In this document: positions 16,175 through 24,162 of the stretch, one piece after another
Layout: each line of letters opens with the position of its first letter
Position numbering within the stretch: the stretch's first letter is position 1
Source of the DNA: UBA7446 sp049596455
GTDB lineage: Bacteria > Bacteroidota > Bacteroidia > Flavobacteriales > Flavobacteriaceae
Direction: 5' to 3'
DNA length: 64,000 nt
NCBI GenBank assembly: GCA_049596455.1
Contig: JBMYLP010000004.1
Location: forward strand, 67,469-131,468
The notes under the pieces: model-generated
Told to the model about the DNA's origin: nothing
The model's database searches: none
The model's input: only the letters and a program-made list of their open reading frames with translations
Translations under genes and position numbers: made by a program

Positions 16175-17235
16175 CCGTTTACTCGAAGCATTTCGTGGTT
16201 CTCGTAGTTACGCTTAACAAAGTGAAACGCCGCACGCACAATCTCCCCCATAGAACGACTTTTCAAAAACGAAGATTGCTTAATTAAGTCATATACTTCT
16301 TTGCCTAACTGTTCCACTTTTTCAGGTGTAGAAATATGGTCGTTTAACATGCACTTCAACAGTTGTGTCAAACGTGTTTCATTACCCAAAATACGTCGAG
16401 CGATAGTAGCGCGCTCTTCAATTTTGTATTGATCAATGGAGGTTTTGGTCAAATGATTTTTTACCAAATCAACCATGGGTAGATTTTCTTTAAAAAATTG
16501 CGGACGATATACTTTCAAACTCCCTTCGTAGGATTGTTGATCAAAATCAATCGCACGAATTTTATACACCACCTTATCAAAATCATGAATAGGCACGATA
16601 ACATAATTATAGGCACGCATATCTCCCAATAAGCGAATCATGCATCGCTCATTGAATTTTACAAACGATTTGGCAATTTGACTGCGTTCAGCATTTGTGC
16701 ACTTGGGCAGTAACTCTTTTATAAACTCATCACCCGGAATACCTGCAATATGCTCCTCAATAAGCGTATTTTGATACACCAAAAAATTTAAATTATGAGG
16801 TGAAAGCATATGCTCTAATTCCAGTCCATATATTCGTGAAGCATCTGCTTTTTTAACATAAAAATAGATGAAGTTATCATTGAGCGTATTGCGAATTTTA
16901 ACCCGAAAAGGTTTGGAGTTTCCAAACGTACAGTAGTCAATGCAGTCTACATTGAGGTACGGAATGGTCATGGAACTTCCATCTGAATGTAGCAATGCGT
17001 AAACGCGTTTAAGCTGTTCATCGATTTCTTTTCTGTCACTATCGGAATAGTACACGCGCACCCAAAGGCTATCGTTATCGTGCTTATCCATTACCGCCAC
17101 CGAACCTGAAAAACGCAGCAAATCATCGTAAAAAATAGGAATTTTCAACGACCGCGAATACTCCTCCAAATAATCCGCCAAAAACGGACTAATAGGATAG
17201 GTGGGCTTTTTTTTCGAAATTAGCTTATCGAGCAT
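16171..17235 (-). CDS. uncharacterised protein with predicted protein-kinase-like fold
   Basis: 354 residues, no named family recognised. Motif order resembles a kinase fold. FIYFYVKKADASRIYGLELE (residues 122-141) could be the Lys-bearing strand and the Glu helix. TLIEEHIAGIPGDEF (157-171) looks like an APH-type hinge. LLGDMRAYNYVIV (202-214) has Asp205 and Asn210 at the D-x4-N spacing of a catalytic loop. RAIDFDQ (228-234) could be the metal-binding DFG equivalent. The Asn-to-Asp distance (20) is longer than usual. Cytosolic, no signal peptide. It starts at ATG 17235, four bases after a perfect -7 box. The substrate is unknown, and the fold assignment is inference. Confidence 0.6.
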   Translation of the reverse strand: MLDKLISKKKPTYPISPFLADYLEEYSRSLKIPIFYDDLLRFSGSVAVMDKHDNDSLWVRVYYSDSDRKEIDEQLKRVYALLHSDGSSMTIPYLNVDCIDYCTFGNSKPFRVKIRNTLNDNFIYFYVKKADASRIYGLELEHMLSPHNLNFLVYQNTLIEEHIAGIPGDEFIKELLPKCTNAERSQIAKSFVKFNERCMIRLLGDMRAYNYVIVPIHDFDKVVYKIRAIDFDQQSYEGSLKVYRPQFFKENLPMVDLVKNHLTKTSIDQYKIEERATIARRILGNETRLTQLLKCMLNDHISTPEKVEQLGKEVYDLIKQSSFLKSRSMGEIVRAAFHFVKRNYENHEMLRVNG

Positions 17236-17239
17236 GCCT

Positions 17240-17247
17240 CAAAGTTA
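17240..17247 (-). promoter_or_regulatory. -7 box of the 16171-17235 gene
   Basis: Minus-strand TAACTTTG, a perfect TAnnTTTG, ends 4 nt before the ATG. A TTG lies about 23 bp further upstream, longer than the usual spacing. Confidence 0.5.
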
Positions 17248-17290
17248 GGGCTTTGTGTAACAAAATACAGCAATGTGCGTTAATAGAGCA

Positions 17291-18193
17291 ATGAGCACCA
17301 TTTTAACCGTATCTGATTTAACCAAAAAATTTGGTCCCCTTACCGCTGTAAATTCGCTTTCTTTTTCCATAAAAAAAGGAAATGTATATGGCATTCTTGG
17401 TCCTAACGGCAGTGGAAAATCCACCACACTTGGCATGATTCTCAATGTAGTAAACCCAAGTTCGGGAACATTTTCATGGTTTGATGGGGCACAAAATACC
17501 CATCAGGCGCTAAAGCGCGTCGGGGCAATTATCGAGCGACCCAATTTTTATCCGTACATGAGTGCTGCGCAAAACTTGCGATTGGTATGTCGGATTAAAG
17601 AAGTGCCGCTTTCTAAAATTGAAGAAAAATTAGAACTGGTTGATTTATTAGATCGAAAAAACGATACCTTTAAAACCTATTCGTTAGGGATGAAACAGCG
17701 TTTGGCAATTGCCTCCGCCCTACTGAACGACCCCGAAATTCTAATTCTGGACGAACCCACAAACGGTTTAGACCCACAAGGCATTGCGCAAGTGAGGGGT
17801 ATAATCCAAAAAATTGCAGCACAAGGCACCACCATTCTATTGGCGTCGCACTTATTAGACGAGGTAGAAAAAGTGTGCTCACACGTGTTGGTGTTGCAAA
17901 AAGGAAAACGAATTTACTTTGGTAAAGTAACCGCACTTACCACCGATCATGGCTATTTTGAACTCAATGCAACAGATTTAAATGCATTACAAAAAGTTCT
18001 TGAATCTCATCAGGATATTGAAAAAATTGAAGTCCAAAACACGATTATTTTAGCATATCCAAACAAGTCCATTTCGGCTACAGAACTTAGCAAATCGTTA
18101 AGTGAGCAAGGCATCATCATCACGCATTTTGCGCAAAAGCACAAAAGCCTTGAAGAGCAGTTTTTAAATCTAACCCAAAACCAACAGCCATGA
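17291..18193 (+). CDS. ABC transporter ATP-binding protein
   Basis: About 300 residues; the cytosolic nucleotide-binding subunit of a type-2 exporter, partner of the permease that starts inside its stop codon. Walker A LGPNGSGKST (residues about 36-45), signature YSLGMKQRLA, Walker B ILILDEPTNGLDPQG, and the switch His in LLASHLLDEVEK. The C-terminal 70 residues form the extra domain seen in Nat/Gld-type exporters. ATG 17291 is chosen because the family starts at this strand; six further in-frame codons upstream carry no similarity. It resembles bacitracin/Nat-type exporters; the cargo is unknown. Confidence 0.9.
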   Translation: MSTILTVSDLTKKFGPLTAVNSLSFSIKKGNVYGILGPNGSGKSTTLGMILNVVNPSSGTFSWFDGAQNTHQALKRVGAIIERPNFYPYMSAAQNLRLVCRIKEVPLSKIEEKLELVDLLDRKNDTFKTYSLGMKQRLAIASALLNDPEILILDEPTNGLDPQGIAQVRGIIQKIAAQGTTILLASHLLDEVEKVCSHVLVLQKGKRIYFGKVTALTTDHGYFELNATDLNALQKVLESHQDIEKIEVQNTIILAYPNKSISATELSKSLSEQGIIITHFAQKHKSLEEQFLNLTQNQQP

Positions 18194-19023
18194 AGCGATT
18201 GTTTTTGATAGAGTTTGACAAACTGCGAACCAACCGCTCTAGCCGTATTTTGATTGGTGCATATTTTATTTTGCTAACCTCCATTGCGCTAATTGCTGCC
18301 ATAAAGTTTGACATTGGTCCTATCAAGTTTCACTTGGCGGAACAAGGTATTTTTAATTTTCCCTACGTATGGCATTTTAATGCGTTTATCGGGGCGTGGT
18401 TTAAAATCTTTTTGGCTGTGGTTATCGTTTCCATGACCGCCAACGAATACAGCAACAAAACCATCAAACAGAACCTCATTGACGGCCTTAGCAAACGCGA
18501 ATTTTTACATTCCAAATGGATTATGATTTTTGCTTTTGCAGGTATTTCTACGCTGTTCATTTTTGTGGTATCGCTGATTTTGGGACTTATGTATTCCAAT
18601 TATACCGAATTAGGCATCATTTTTAGTGATTTAGAATACCTGTTGGCGTACTTTCTAAAGCTAGTCGCTTTTTTTGGCTTTTGCTTGTTTTTGGGAACAG
18701 TTATCAAACGCTCTGCTTTTGCCCTGGGTTTTTTAGGTGTTTGGCAAATGTTTGAAGGGATTTGTTATGGTCTTCTCAAGTGGAAATCACCTTCTTGGAT
18801 AGATGCCGATCAAGTGTTTAGGTTATTTCCTTTAAATGCCATGAGCAACCTAATTCCCGAGCCCTTTACGCGCCTTTCTGCGGTGCGCAATCTTGCAGAA
18901 CAAGTAGGTGAAGTGATGCAAACCAATTCCGCTGTACGCTTTTGGGACATCGTGATTGTAGTGTTGTGGTCCTATATTTTTTATTTATTAACCTATAGAC
19001 TTCTCAAACGCCGCGACCTCTAA
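18190..19023 (+). CDS. ABC transporter permease
   Basis: A 277-residue membrane protein of the ABC-2 class with about six predicted helices. It begins KRLFLIEFDKLRTNRSSRIL, the amphipathic lead-in usual before helix one, and contains SMTANEYSNKTIKQNLIDGLSKREFL, the cytosolic loop typical of Nat/bacitracin-type permeases. It overlaps the ATPase gene by 4 bp (ATGA). uvrB follows 23 bp downstream and may have its own promoter. Confidence 0.85.
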   Translation: MKRLFLIEFDKLRTNRSSRILIGAYFILLTSIALIAAIKFDIGPIKFHLAEQGIFNFPYVWHFNAFIGAWFKIFLAVVIVSMTANEYSNKTIKQNLIDGLSKREFLHSKWIMIFAFAGISTLFIFVVSLILGLMYSNYTELGIIFSDLEYLLAYFLKLVAFFGFCLFLGTVIKRSAFALGFLGVWQMFEGICYGLLKWKSPSWIDADQVFRLFPLNAMSNLIPEPFTRLSAVRNLAEQVGEVMQTNSAVRFWDIVIVVLWSYIFYLLTYRLLKRRDL

Positions 19024-19031
19024 GTTTTTGC

Positions 19032-19039
19032 TATTTTTG
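19032..19039 (+). promoter_or_regulatory. -7 box upstream of uvrB
   Basis: TATTTTTG, a perfect TAnnTTTG, ends 7 nt before the uvrB ATG. No -33 element at good spacing. This box may give uvrB expression independent of the ABC operon. Confidence 0.45.
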
Positions 19040-19046
19040 GCATGCT

Positions 19047-21029
19047 ATGGAGTTCGAGCTTATTTCTGATTTTAAACCCACTGGTGATCAGCCAGAAGCC
19101 ATTCGCCAATTGGCGATAGGACTTGCCGAACAAGATAAGTTTCAAACGCTTTTGGGTGTTACAGGCTCTGGCAAAACCTTTACAGTTGCCAATGTCATTG
19201 CCGAAACCAGACGCCCAACGTTAGTGCTTGCACACAACAAAACCCTAGCAGCGCAACTCTATGCCGAATTCAAACAGTTTTTTCCCAATAATGCTGTGGA
19301 GTATTTTGTATCCTATTACGATTACTACCAACCGGAGGCGTATATTCCTACCACAGGGACATATATTGAAAAGGATTTGTCCATAAACGATGAAATTGAG
19401 AAACTGCGATTAAGCACCACTTCGTCCTTGCTTTCGGGGCGACGCGACGTAATTGTAGTGGCATCCGTTTCATGTCTTTACGGCATCGGAAATCCTGTGG
19501 AGTTTAAAAAGAATGTGATTCATATTCGGGTTGATCAAGTTATTCCCCGAACAAAATTGCTGCATCAGTTGGTCCAAAGCCTATATGCGCGTACTACTGC
19601 TGATTTTTTACATGGGAATTTTCGTGTCAACGGAGATGTGATTGATGTTTTTCCGAGCTATGCCGATCATGCTTTTAAAATTCATTTTTTTGGCGATGAG
19701 ATTGAAGCCATTGAGGTTTTTGACCCACTTACAGGAACCATTAAGGAAAATTTTGAGCAACTGACCATTTACCCAGCTAATATGTTTGCGACTTCCCCAG
19801 AAGTGCTGCAAAATGCGATTCATCAAATCCAGGATGACCTAATTGCACAGGTGGCATATTTTAAAGAAATAGGCAAACATTTGGAAGCCAAACGATTGGA
19901 GGAACGCACCAATTTTGATTTGGAAATGATTCGTGAGTTGGGCTATTGTTCAGGAATAGAAAATTACTCACGTTACATTGATGGTCGCGCGCCTGGCACA
20001 CGACCCTTTTGTTTGTTGGATTATTTCCCAGACGATTATTTGATGGTGGTGGACGAAAGCCACGTAACCCTCTCGCAAGTGCACGCCATGTATGGTGGAG
20101 ATAGAAGCAGAAAAGAAAATTTAGTCGAATACGGATTTCGATTACCTGCCGCAATGGACAACCGTCCGTTAAAGTACGAAGAGTTTGAGCAGTTACAACG
20201 TCAAGTTATTTACGTAAGTGCCACGCCATCTGATTACGAATTGGAGCAAACCGAAGGCGTTTATGTCGAGCAAGTTATTCGCCCCACGGGCTTACTTGAC
20301 CCGCTCATTGAAGTGCGCCCCAGTCTAAATCAAATTGATGATTTGGTGGAGGAAATTCAGCTTCGCGCCGAAAAGGACGAACGTGTTTTGGTGACTACGC
20401 TTACCAAACGCATGGCAGAGGAATTGACCAAATACCTCTCACGCATTGCCATCAGGTGCCGATACATTCATAGCGATATTGACACACTTGAACGGGTTGA
20501 AATCATGCACGACTTGCGCAAAGGATTGTTTGATGTGCTGATTGGCGTAAACCTGTTGCGTGAAGGTTTAGATTTACCTGAAGTATCATTGGTTGCCATT
20601 TTAGATGCAGACAAAGAGGGCTTTTTGCGTTCGGCTCGTTCGCTGACGCAAACCGTTGGTAGGGCAGCTCGAAACCTTAATGGGATGGCAATTATGTATG
20701 CAGATACCGTTACCAAAAGCATGCAAAAAACCATTGACGAAACTCAATATCGAAGAGCCAAACAAATGGCGTATAACGAACGGCACAACATTACGCCTCA
20801 AGCACTAAACAAAGCCTTAGATGAAACGTTTGAGCGTGCCAACCCCTCGCCAGTTTTAGCACTAGAAAAGGAAGATATTGCATATTTATCTAAAGATGCG
20901 CTGCAAGCCAAGGTGCGAAAGGCAAGAAAAGACATGGAAAAAGCCGCCATGGACATGGATTTTATCCAGGCGGCTCATTTTAGAGATGAAATTGAGCGTA
21001 TGCAAAACCAACTTAAAACGTTGAGTTAG
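19047..21029 (+). CDS. uvrB: excinuclease ABC subunit B
   Basis: DNA-damage verification helicase of nucleotide excision repair, acting with UvrA and UvrC. 660 residues, normal length. Walker A LGVTGSGKTFT (36-46), the beta-hairpin region YYDYYQPEAYIP (about 90-102) that inserts between DNA strands, DESH box in MVVDESHVTLSQ, motif V LLREGLDLPEVSLV, motif VI QTVGRAARN, and a C-terminal UVR domain (DMEKAAMDMDFIQAAHFRDE) for UvrC contact. It converges on hsp20 with a 13-bp gap and no clear terminator. Confidence 0.98.
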   Translation: MEFELISDFKPTGDQPEAIRQLAIGLAEQDKFQTLLGVTGSGKTFTVANVIAETRRPTLVLAHNKTLAAQLYAEFKQFFPNNAVEYFVSYYDYYQPEAYIPTTGTYIEKDLSINDEIEKLRLSTTSSLLSGRRDVIVVASVSCLYGIGNPVEFKKNVIHIRVDQVIPRTKLLHQLVQSLYARTTADFLHGNFRVNGDVIDVFPSYADHAFKIHFFGDEIEAIEVFDPLTGTIKENFEQLTIYPANMFATSPEVLQNAIHQIQDDLIAQVAYFKEIGKHLEAKRLEERTNFDLEMIRELGYCSGIENYSRYIDGRAPGTRPFCLLDYFPDDYLMVVDESHVTLSQVHAMYGGDRSRKENLVEYGFRLPAAMDNRPLKYEEFEQLQRQVIYVSATPSDYELEQTEGVYVEQVIRPTGLLDPLIEVRPSLNQIDDLVEEIQLRAEKDERVLVTTLTKRMAEELTKYLSRIAIRCRYIHSDIDTLERVEIMHDLRKGLFDVLIGVNLLREGLDLPEVSLVAILDADKEGFLRSARSLTQTVGRAARNLNGMAIMYADTVTKSMQKTIDETQYRRAKQMAYNERHNITPQALNKALDETFERANPSPVLALEKEDIAYLSKDALQAKVRKARKDMEKAAMDMDFIQAAHFRDEIERMQNQLKTLS

Positions 21030-21042
21030 CACACATTTATAC

Positions 21043-21471
21043 TTACTTAATTTCAATCTGCTTTTTGGGTTCAGGAATGGCTTCTTGAAGCTTGGGCAAA
21101 CCAATGGTTAAAATACCATTGTCATACTTTGCCTTAATCCCCGAAGTGTCGATAGTGTCGGGCAGTCTAAAACTGCGTTGAAAGCTATCGTAAGCAAACT
21201 CTCGGCGTGTAAATTGTGCGGATTTACTTTCGTCTTCATGAGTTGACTCACTTGAAATGGTCAATACATGATCGTCTAGCTCCACATTGAAGTCCTTTCG
21301 GGTTTTTCCAGGAGCAGCAAGGGCTACTTCAAAAGCCGTATCTGTCTCCGAAATATTTACTGAAGGAACTTGTGCACGCGTTGATGTTGTGGTTAACGGA
21401 AACGATGTTCCAAAAAATTCATCCAATAAAGATGGGAATAATGTATTTGTATTTCTACGAACTAAATTCAT
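21043..21471 (-). CDS. small heat-shock protein (Hsp20/alpha-crystallin)
   Basis: An ATP-independent holdase that forms oligomers and binds unfolding proteins. 142 residues. N-terminal segment NLVRRNTNTLFPSLLDEFFG, then the alpha-crystallin domain from about residue 35 (AFEVALAAPGKTRKDFNVEL) with the conserved A-x-x-x-n-G-i-L equivalent KYDNGILTIGLPK, and a C-terminal IEIK tail giving the I-x-I anchoring motif. ATG 21471 is chosen on family length. Upstream is a sigma-54-type promoter with two phased palindromes, and a 7-bp inverted repeat (GTTAGGT/ACCTAAC, 21475-21501) overlaps the predicted transcription start. Confidence 0.94.
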   Translation of the reverse strand: MNLVRRNTNTLFPSLLDEFFGTSFPLTTTSTRAQVPSVNISETDTAFEVALAAPGKTRKDFNVELDDHVLTISSESTHEDESKSAQFTRREFAYDSFQRSFRLPDTIDTSGIKAKYDNGILTIGLPKLQEAIPEPKKQIEIK

Positions 21472-21506
21472 GATGTTAGGTTTTAATGTTATACACCTAA
21501 CCCATG

Positions 21507-21520
21507 GCAATTTGTGTACC
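21507..21520 (-). promoter_or_regulatory. sigma-54-type -24/-12 promoter of hsp20
   Basis: On the minus strand GGTAC-N5-TTGC, with the GG (21520-21519) and GC (21508-21507) doublets at exactly the spacing of the sigma-54 consensus TGGCAC-N5-TTGC. Deviations are C-to-T in the -24 box and A before the GG. The predicted start is near 21495, about 24 nt before the ATG. Two candidate activator sites lie upstream. Confidence 0.65.
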
Positions 21521-21533
21521 TTTTGATTTTAAC

Positions 21534-21578
21534 TGACATTTTGTCTGTTAAGTCGTTATTTTTAGTGACACTTTGTCA
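21534..21578 (-). promoter_or_regulatory. pair of phased palindromes upstream of hsp20
   Basis: Two copies of a TGACA-N3-TGTCA palindrome, at 21566-21578 (perfect arms) and 21534-21546 (one mismatch). Their centres are 32 bp apart, three helical turns, so they face the same side of the DNA. They lie about 45 and 77 bp upstream of the predicted transcription start, immediately after the sucC stop codon. Best read as sites for a dimeric activator of the sigma-54 enhancer-binding type, or alternatively for a heat-shock repressor. Confidence 0.6.
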
Positions 21579-21579
21579 A

Positions 21580-22773
21580 TTATTGGAGAACCGCCTGTAC
21601 TTTATCAGCAGCTTCTTGGAACAAAATGGCACTTTCTACTTCCAGTCCTGAATCATCAATAAGCTTTTTGGCAATGTCGGCATTAGTGCCTTGAAGACGA
21701 ACAATAATGGGAACTTTTATAGCATCTCCCATATTTTTATATGCATCTACAATTCCTTGCGCTACACGGTCGCAACGTACGATTCCACCAAAAATATTAA
21801 TCAAAATCGCCTTTACTTTTGGGTCTTGAAGAATAATACGGAAGGCAGCCTCAACACGCGCTGCATCTGCCGTTCCACCCACATCTAAAAAGTTAGCAGG
21901 GTCGCCACCAGCTTGCTTAATCAAATCCATAGTAGCCATGGCAAGTCCAGCACCGTTTACCATACAACCCACATTTCCATCAAGCGCCACGTAGTTTAAT
22001 CCTACTTCGCGCGCTGCCACGTCTGTTGGGTTTTCCTCACGAATATCACGCATAGCCTCAAAATCGGGATGACGAAACAATGCGTTATCATCAAGGGTAA
22101 CCTTTGCGTCCACCGCAATAATTTTATCATCGGAGGTTTTTAGCACAGGATTGATTTCAAACAGCGCCGCATCGGCACCCACATAAGCTTTGTATAGCGC
22201 AGTAACAAATTTGGTCATTCCTTTGAACGCAGCACCTGAAAGCCCAAGATTAAAAGCCACTTTTCGTGCTTGAAAAGGCAACAAGCCAACGGTTGGATCA
22301 ACTTCTTCCGTGAAAATAAGCTCGGGGGTTTGCTCTGCAACCGTTTCAATATCCATACCCCCCTCAGTAGAATACATAATCATATTGCGTCCCGTAGCAC
22401 GGTTTAGCAACACGGAAATGTAAAATTCTTTAGGCTCGGAGTCACCTGGGTAATACACGTCCTCGGCAACCAACACTTGATGCACTTTTTTCCCTTCGGC
22501 AGTGGTTTGCGGAGTTACCAATTGCATTCCAATGATATCATCTGCAATTTGCGCTACCTCATCTAACGATTTGGCAAGTTTTACGCCGCCGCCTTTTCCA
22601 CGACCGCCAGCATGCACTTGTGCCTTAATTACATGCCAACCTGTTCCAGTTTCTTCTGTAAGTTGCTTTGCTGCAGTCACTGCTTCCGCTGGGGTTGTGG
22701 CTACAACGCCACGCTGAATGCCTACACCAAATTGAGCTAAAATCTCTTTTCCTTGATATTCGTGTACGTTCAT
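21580..22773 (-). CDS. sucC: succinyl-CoA synthetase beta subunit (ADP-forming)
   Basis: TCA-cycle enzyme subunit that binds succinate and nucleotide; its partner SucD is not in this window. 397 residues. MNVHEYQGKEILAQFGV start, ATP-grasp domain with VHAGGRGKGGGVKLA (about residues 50-65), metal site EINPVLKTSDDKIIAVDAK, and the C-terminal CoA-ligase domain LDVGGTADAARVEAA with ILINIFGGIVRCD. It is transcribed divergently from lysA. A perfect -7 box lies 17 nt upstream. hsp20 follows on the same strand but has its own promoter. Confidence 0.97.
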   Translation of the reverse strand: MNVHEYQGKEILAQFGVGIQRGVVATTPAEAVTAAKQLTEETGTGWHVIKAQVHAGGRGKGGGVKLAKSLDEVAQIADDIIGMQLVTPQTTAEGKKVHQVLVAEDVYYPGDSEPKEFYISVLLNRATGRNMIMYSTEGGMDIETVAEQTPELIFTEEVDPTVGLLPFQARKVAFNLGLSGAAFKGMTKFVTALYKAYVGADAALFEINPVLKTSDDKIIAVDAKVTLDDNALFRHPDFEAMRDIREENPTDVAAREVGLNYVALDGNVGCMVNGAGLAMATMDLIKQAGGDPANFLDVGGTADAARVEAAFRIILQDPKVKAILINIFGGIVRCDRVAQGIVDAYKNMGDAIKVPIIVRLQGTNADIAKKLIDDSGLEVESAILFQEAADKVQAVLQ

Positions 22774-22790
22774 CGATTAAGTTTAAGTTG

Positions 22791-22798
22791 CAAAAATA
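22791..22798 (-). promoter_or_regulatory. -7 box of sucC
   Basis: Minus-strand TATTTTTG matches TAnnTTTG exactly, 17 nt before the sucC ATG, giving a leader of about 13 nt. No -33 TTTG at 19-21 bp. Confidence 0.45.
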
Positions 22799-22915
22799 GA
22801 GAATCAAAAGGGCATCTGCATATAAAACCAAAAAAGATGTTTGTTGTATTTATAACATTATGTTTTATTTTTAATATATTTTGAAGTTCATGCCAGTATT
22901 AAATATTCAAAAACC

Positions 22916-22923
22916 TACATTTG
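22916..22923 (+). promoter_or_regulatory. -7 box of lysA
   Basis: TACATTTG matches TAnnTTTG and ends 15 nt before ATG 22939. The in-frame TTG at 22921 is part of this box and so is unlikely to be a start codon. No -33 element recognised. Confidence 0.45.
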
Positions 22924-22938
22924 CGCAAAATATTTGCG

Positions 22939-24162
22939 ATGCAACATCAAGATTTAGTTCAGATAAGTCAAGAATATGGAAGTCCTCTATATGTGTATGA
23001 CGCACATGTTATGGAGCAGCAATACACGCGATTGACACGTGCATTTAGTGCCGTACCACATCTTCGCATCAACTACGCAGTGAAGGCACTTTCAAACCTC
23101 AGCGTATTGAAATGGATGCACCAATTAGGCGCAGGGTTAGATACGGTTTCCATTCAGGAGGTACAATTAGGGCTTGCTGCAGGCGTGGCACCACACGAAA
23201 TTATTTATACCCCTAACGGCGTTTCCCTTTCTGAAATTGAGGAAGTGGCGCAATTGGGCGTTCAAATCAATATTGACAACTTAGATGTATTGGAACAATT
23301 TGGTACAGCGCACCCAAATGTTCCTGTGTGTATTCGAATTAATCCGCACATTATGGCTGGTGGAAACGCAAATATCTCCGTGGGGCATATCGATTCAAAA
23401 TTTGGTATTAGTATTCATCAAATGCCACATCTGTTACGCATCGTAGAAAACACAGGGATGCGCATCAATGGTGTGCATATGCATACGGGAAGTGATATTT
23501 TGGATATTGATGTGTTTTTACATGCTGCTGAAATTCTTTTTGATACGGCAAGGTCGTTTAGCGATTTAGAATTTTTGGATTTTGGAAGCGGATTTAAAGT
23601 CCCTTACAAGCCCGGCGATAATGAAACCAACATTGAGGAATTGGGCGAAAAATTAAGCGAACGCTTCAATGCATTTTGTACTGAATATGGCAAAGAATTG
23701 GTGCTGGCATTTGAGCCTGGGAAATTTTTAGTAAGCCAAGCAGGATATTTTTTAGCGCAAGTGAACTCGGTAAAGCAAACCACCTCTACGGTGTTTGCAC
23801 AAGTAAATAGCGGATTCAATCACCTTATTCGCCCGATGCTATACGGAGCTCAACACCGCATTGAAAATATTTCAAATCCCAATGGGCGTGAACGTTTTTA
23901 CTCTGTTGTAGGCTATATCTGCGAAACCGACACCTTTGCCAATAACCGCAAAATTGCGGAAATCAGCGATGGCGATGTGTTGTGCTTTCACAATGCCGGT
24001 GCATACTGCTTTACTATGGCAAGCAACTACAACTCCCGCTTTAGACCTGCTGAAGTGCTTTGGCACGATGGAGAAGCAAAGCTTATTCGTAAAGCCGAAA
24101 GCTTTAACGACCTGATACAAAACCAAGTGGTATTGGATTTTAAAGAAAAAGCATTGGCTTAA
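22939..24162 (+). CDS. lysA: diaminopimelate decarboxylase
   Basis: PLP-dependent conversion of meso-DAP to lysine, the last step of lysine synthesis. About 407 residues, fold-type III TIM barrel plus beta domain. INYAVKALSNLSVLKW carries the Schiff-base Lys; HMHTGSDI and LDFGSGFKVPY are the PLP phosphate and glycine-rich sites; EPGKFLVSQAGYFLAQV and CETDTFA (Cys from the partner subunit) complete the active site; a GAYCFTMASNYNSR tail follows. ATG 22939 is chosen because the upstream TTG is inside the -7 box. Its stop overlaps convergent mnmA (TTAA). Confidence 0.97.
   Translation: MQHQDLVQISQEYGSPLYVYDAHVMEQQYTRLTRAFSAVPHLRINYAVKALSNLSVLKWMHQLGAGLDTVSIQEVQLGLAAGVAPHEIIYTPNGVSLSEIEEVAQLGVQINIDNLDVLEQFGTAHPNVPVCIRINPHIMAGGNANISVGHIDSKFGISIHQMPHLLRIVENTGMRINGVHMHTGSDILDIDVFLHAAEILFDTARSFSDLEFLDFGSGFKVPYKPGDNETNIEELGEKLSERFNAFCTEYGKELVLAFEPGKFLVSQAGYFLAQVNSVKQTTSTVFAQVNSGFNHLIRPMLYGAQHRIENISNPNGRERFYSVVGYICETDTFANNRKIAEISDGDVLCFHNAGAYCFTMASNYNSRFRPAEVLWHDGEAKLIRKAESFNDLIQNQVVLDFKEKALA

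Noticed and set aside
17261..17264. TTTG as a -33 element for the 16171-17235 gene
   Set aside because: The spacer to the -7 box is only 13 bp, outside the 18-21 bp seen at the better promoters here.
21475..21501. RNA thermometer in the hsp20 leader (GTTAGGT/ACCTAAC hairpin)
   Set aside because: If transcription starts near 21495, most of one arm is not transcribed. It is kept only as a DNA inverted repeat overlapping the start; it would revive if the mapped start lies upstream of 21501.
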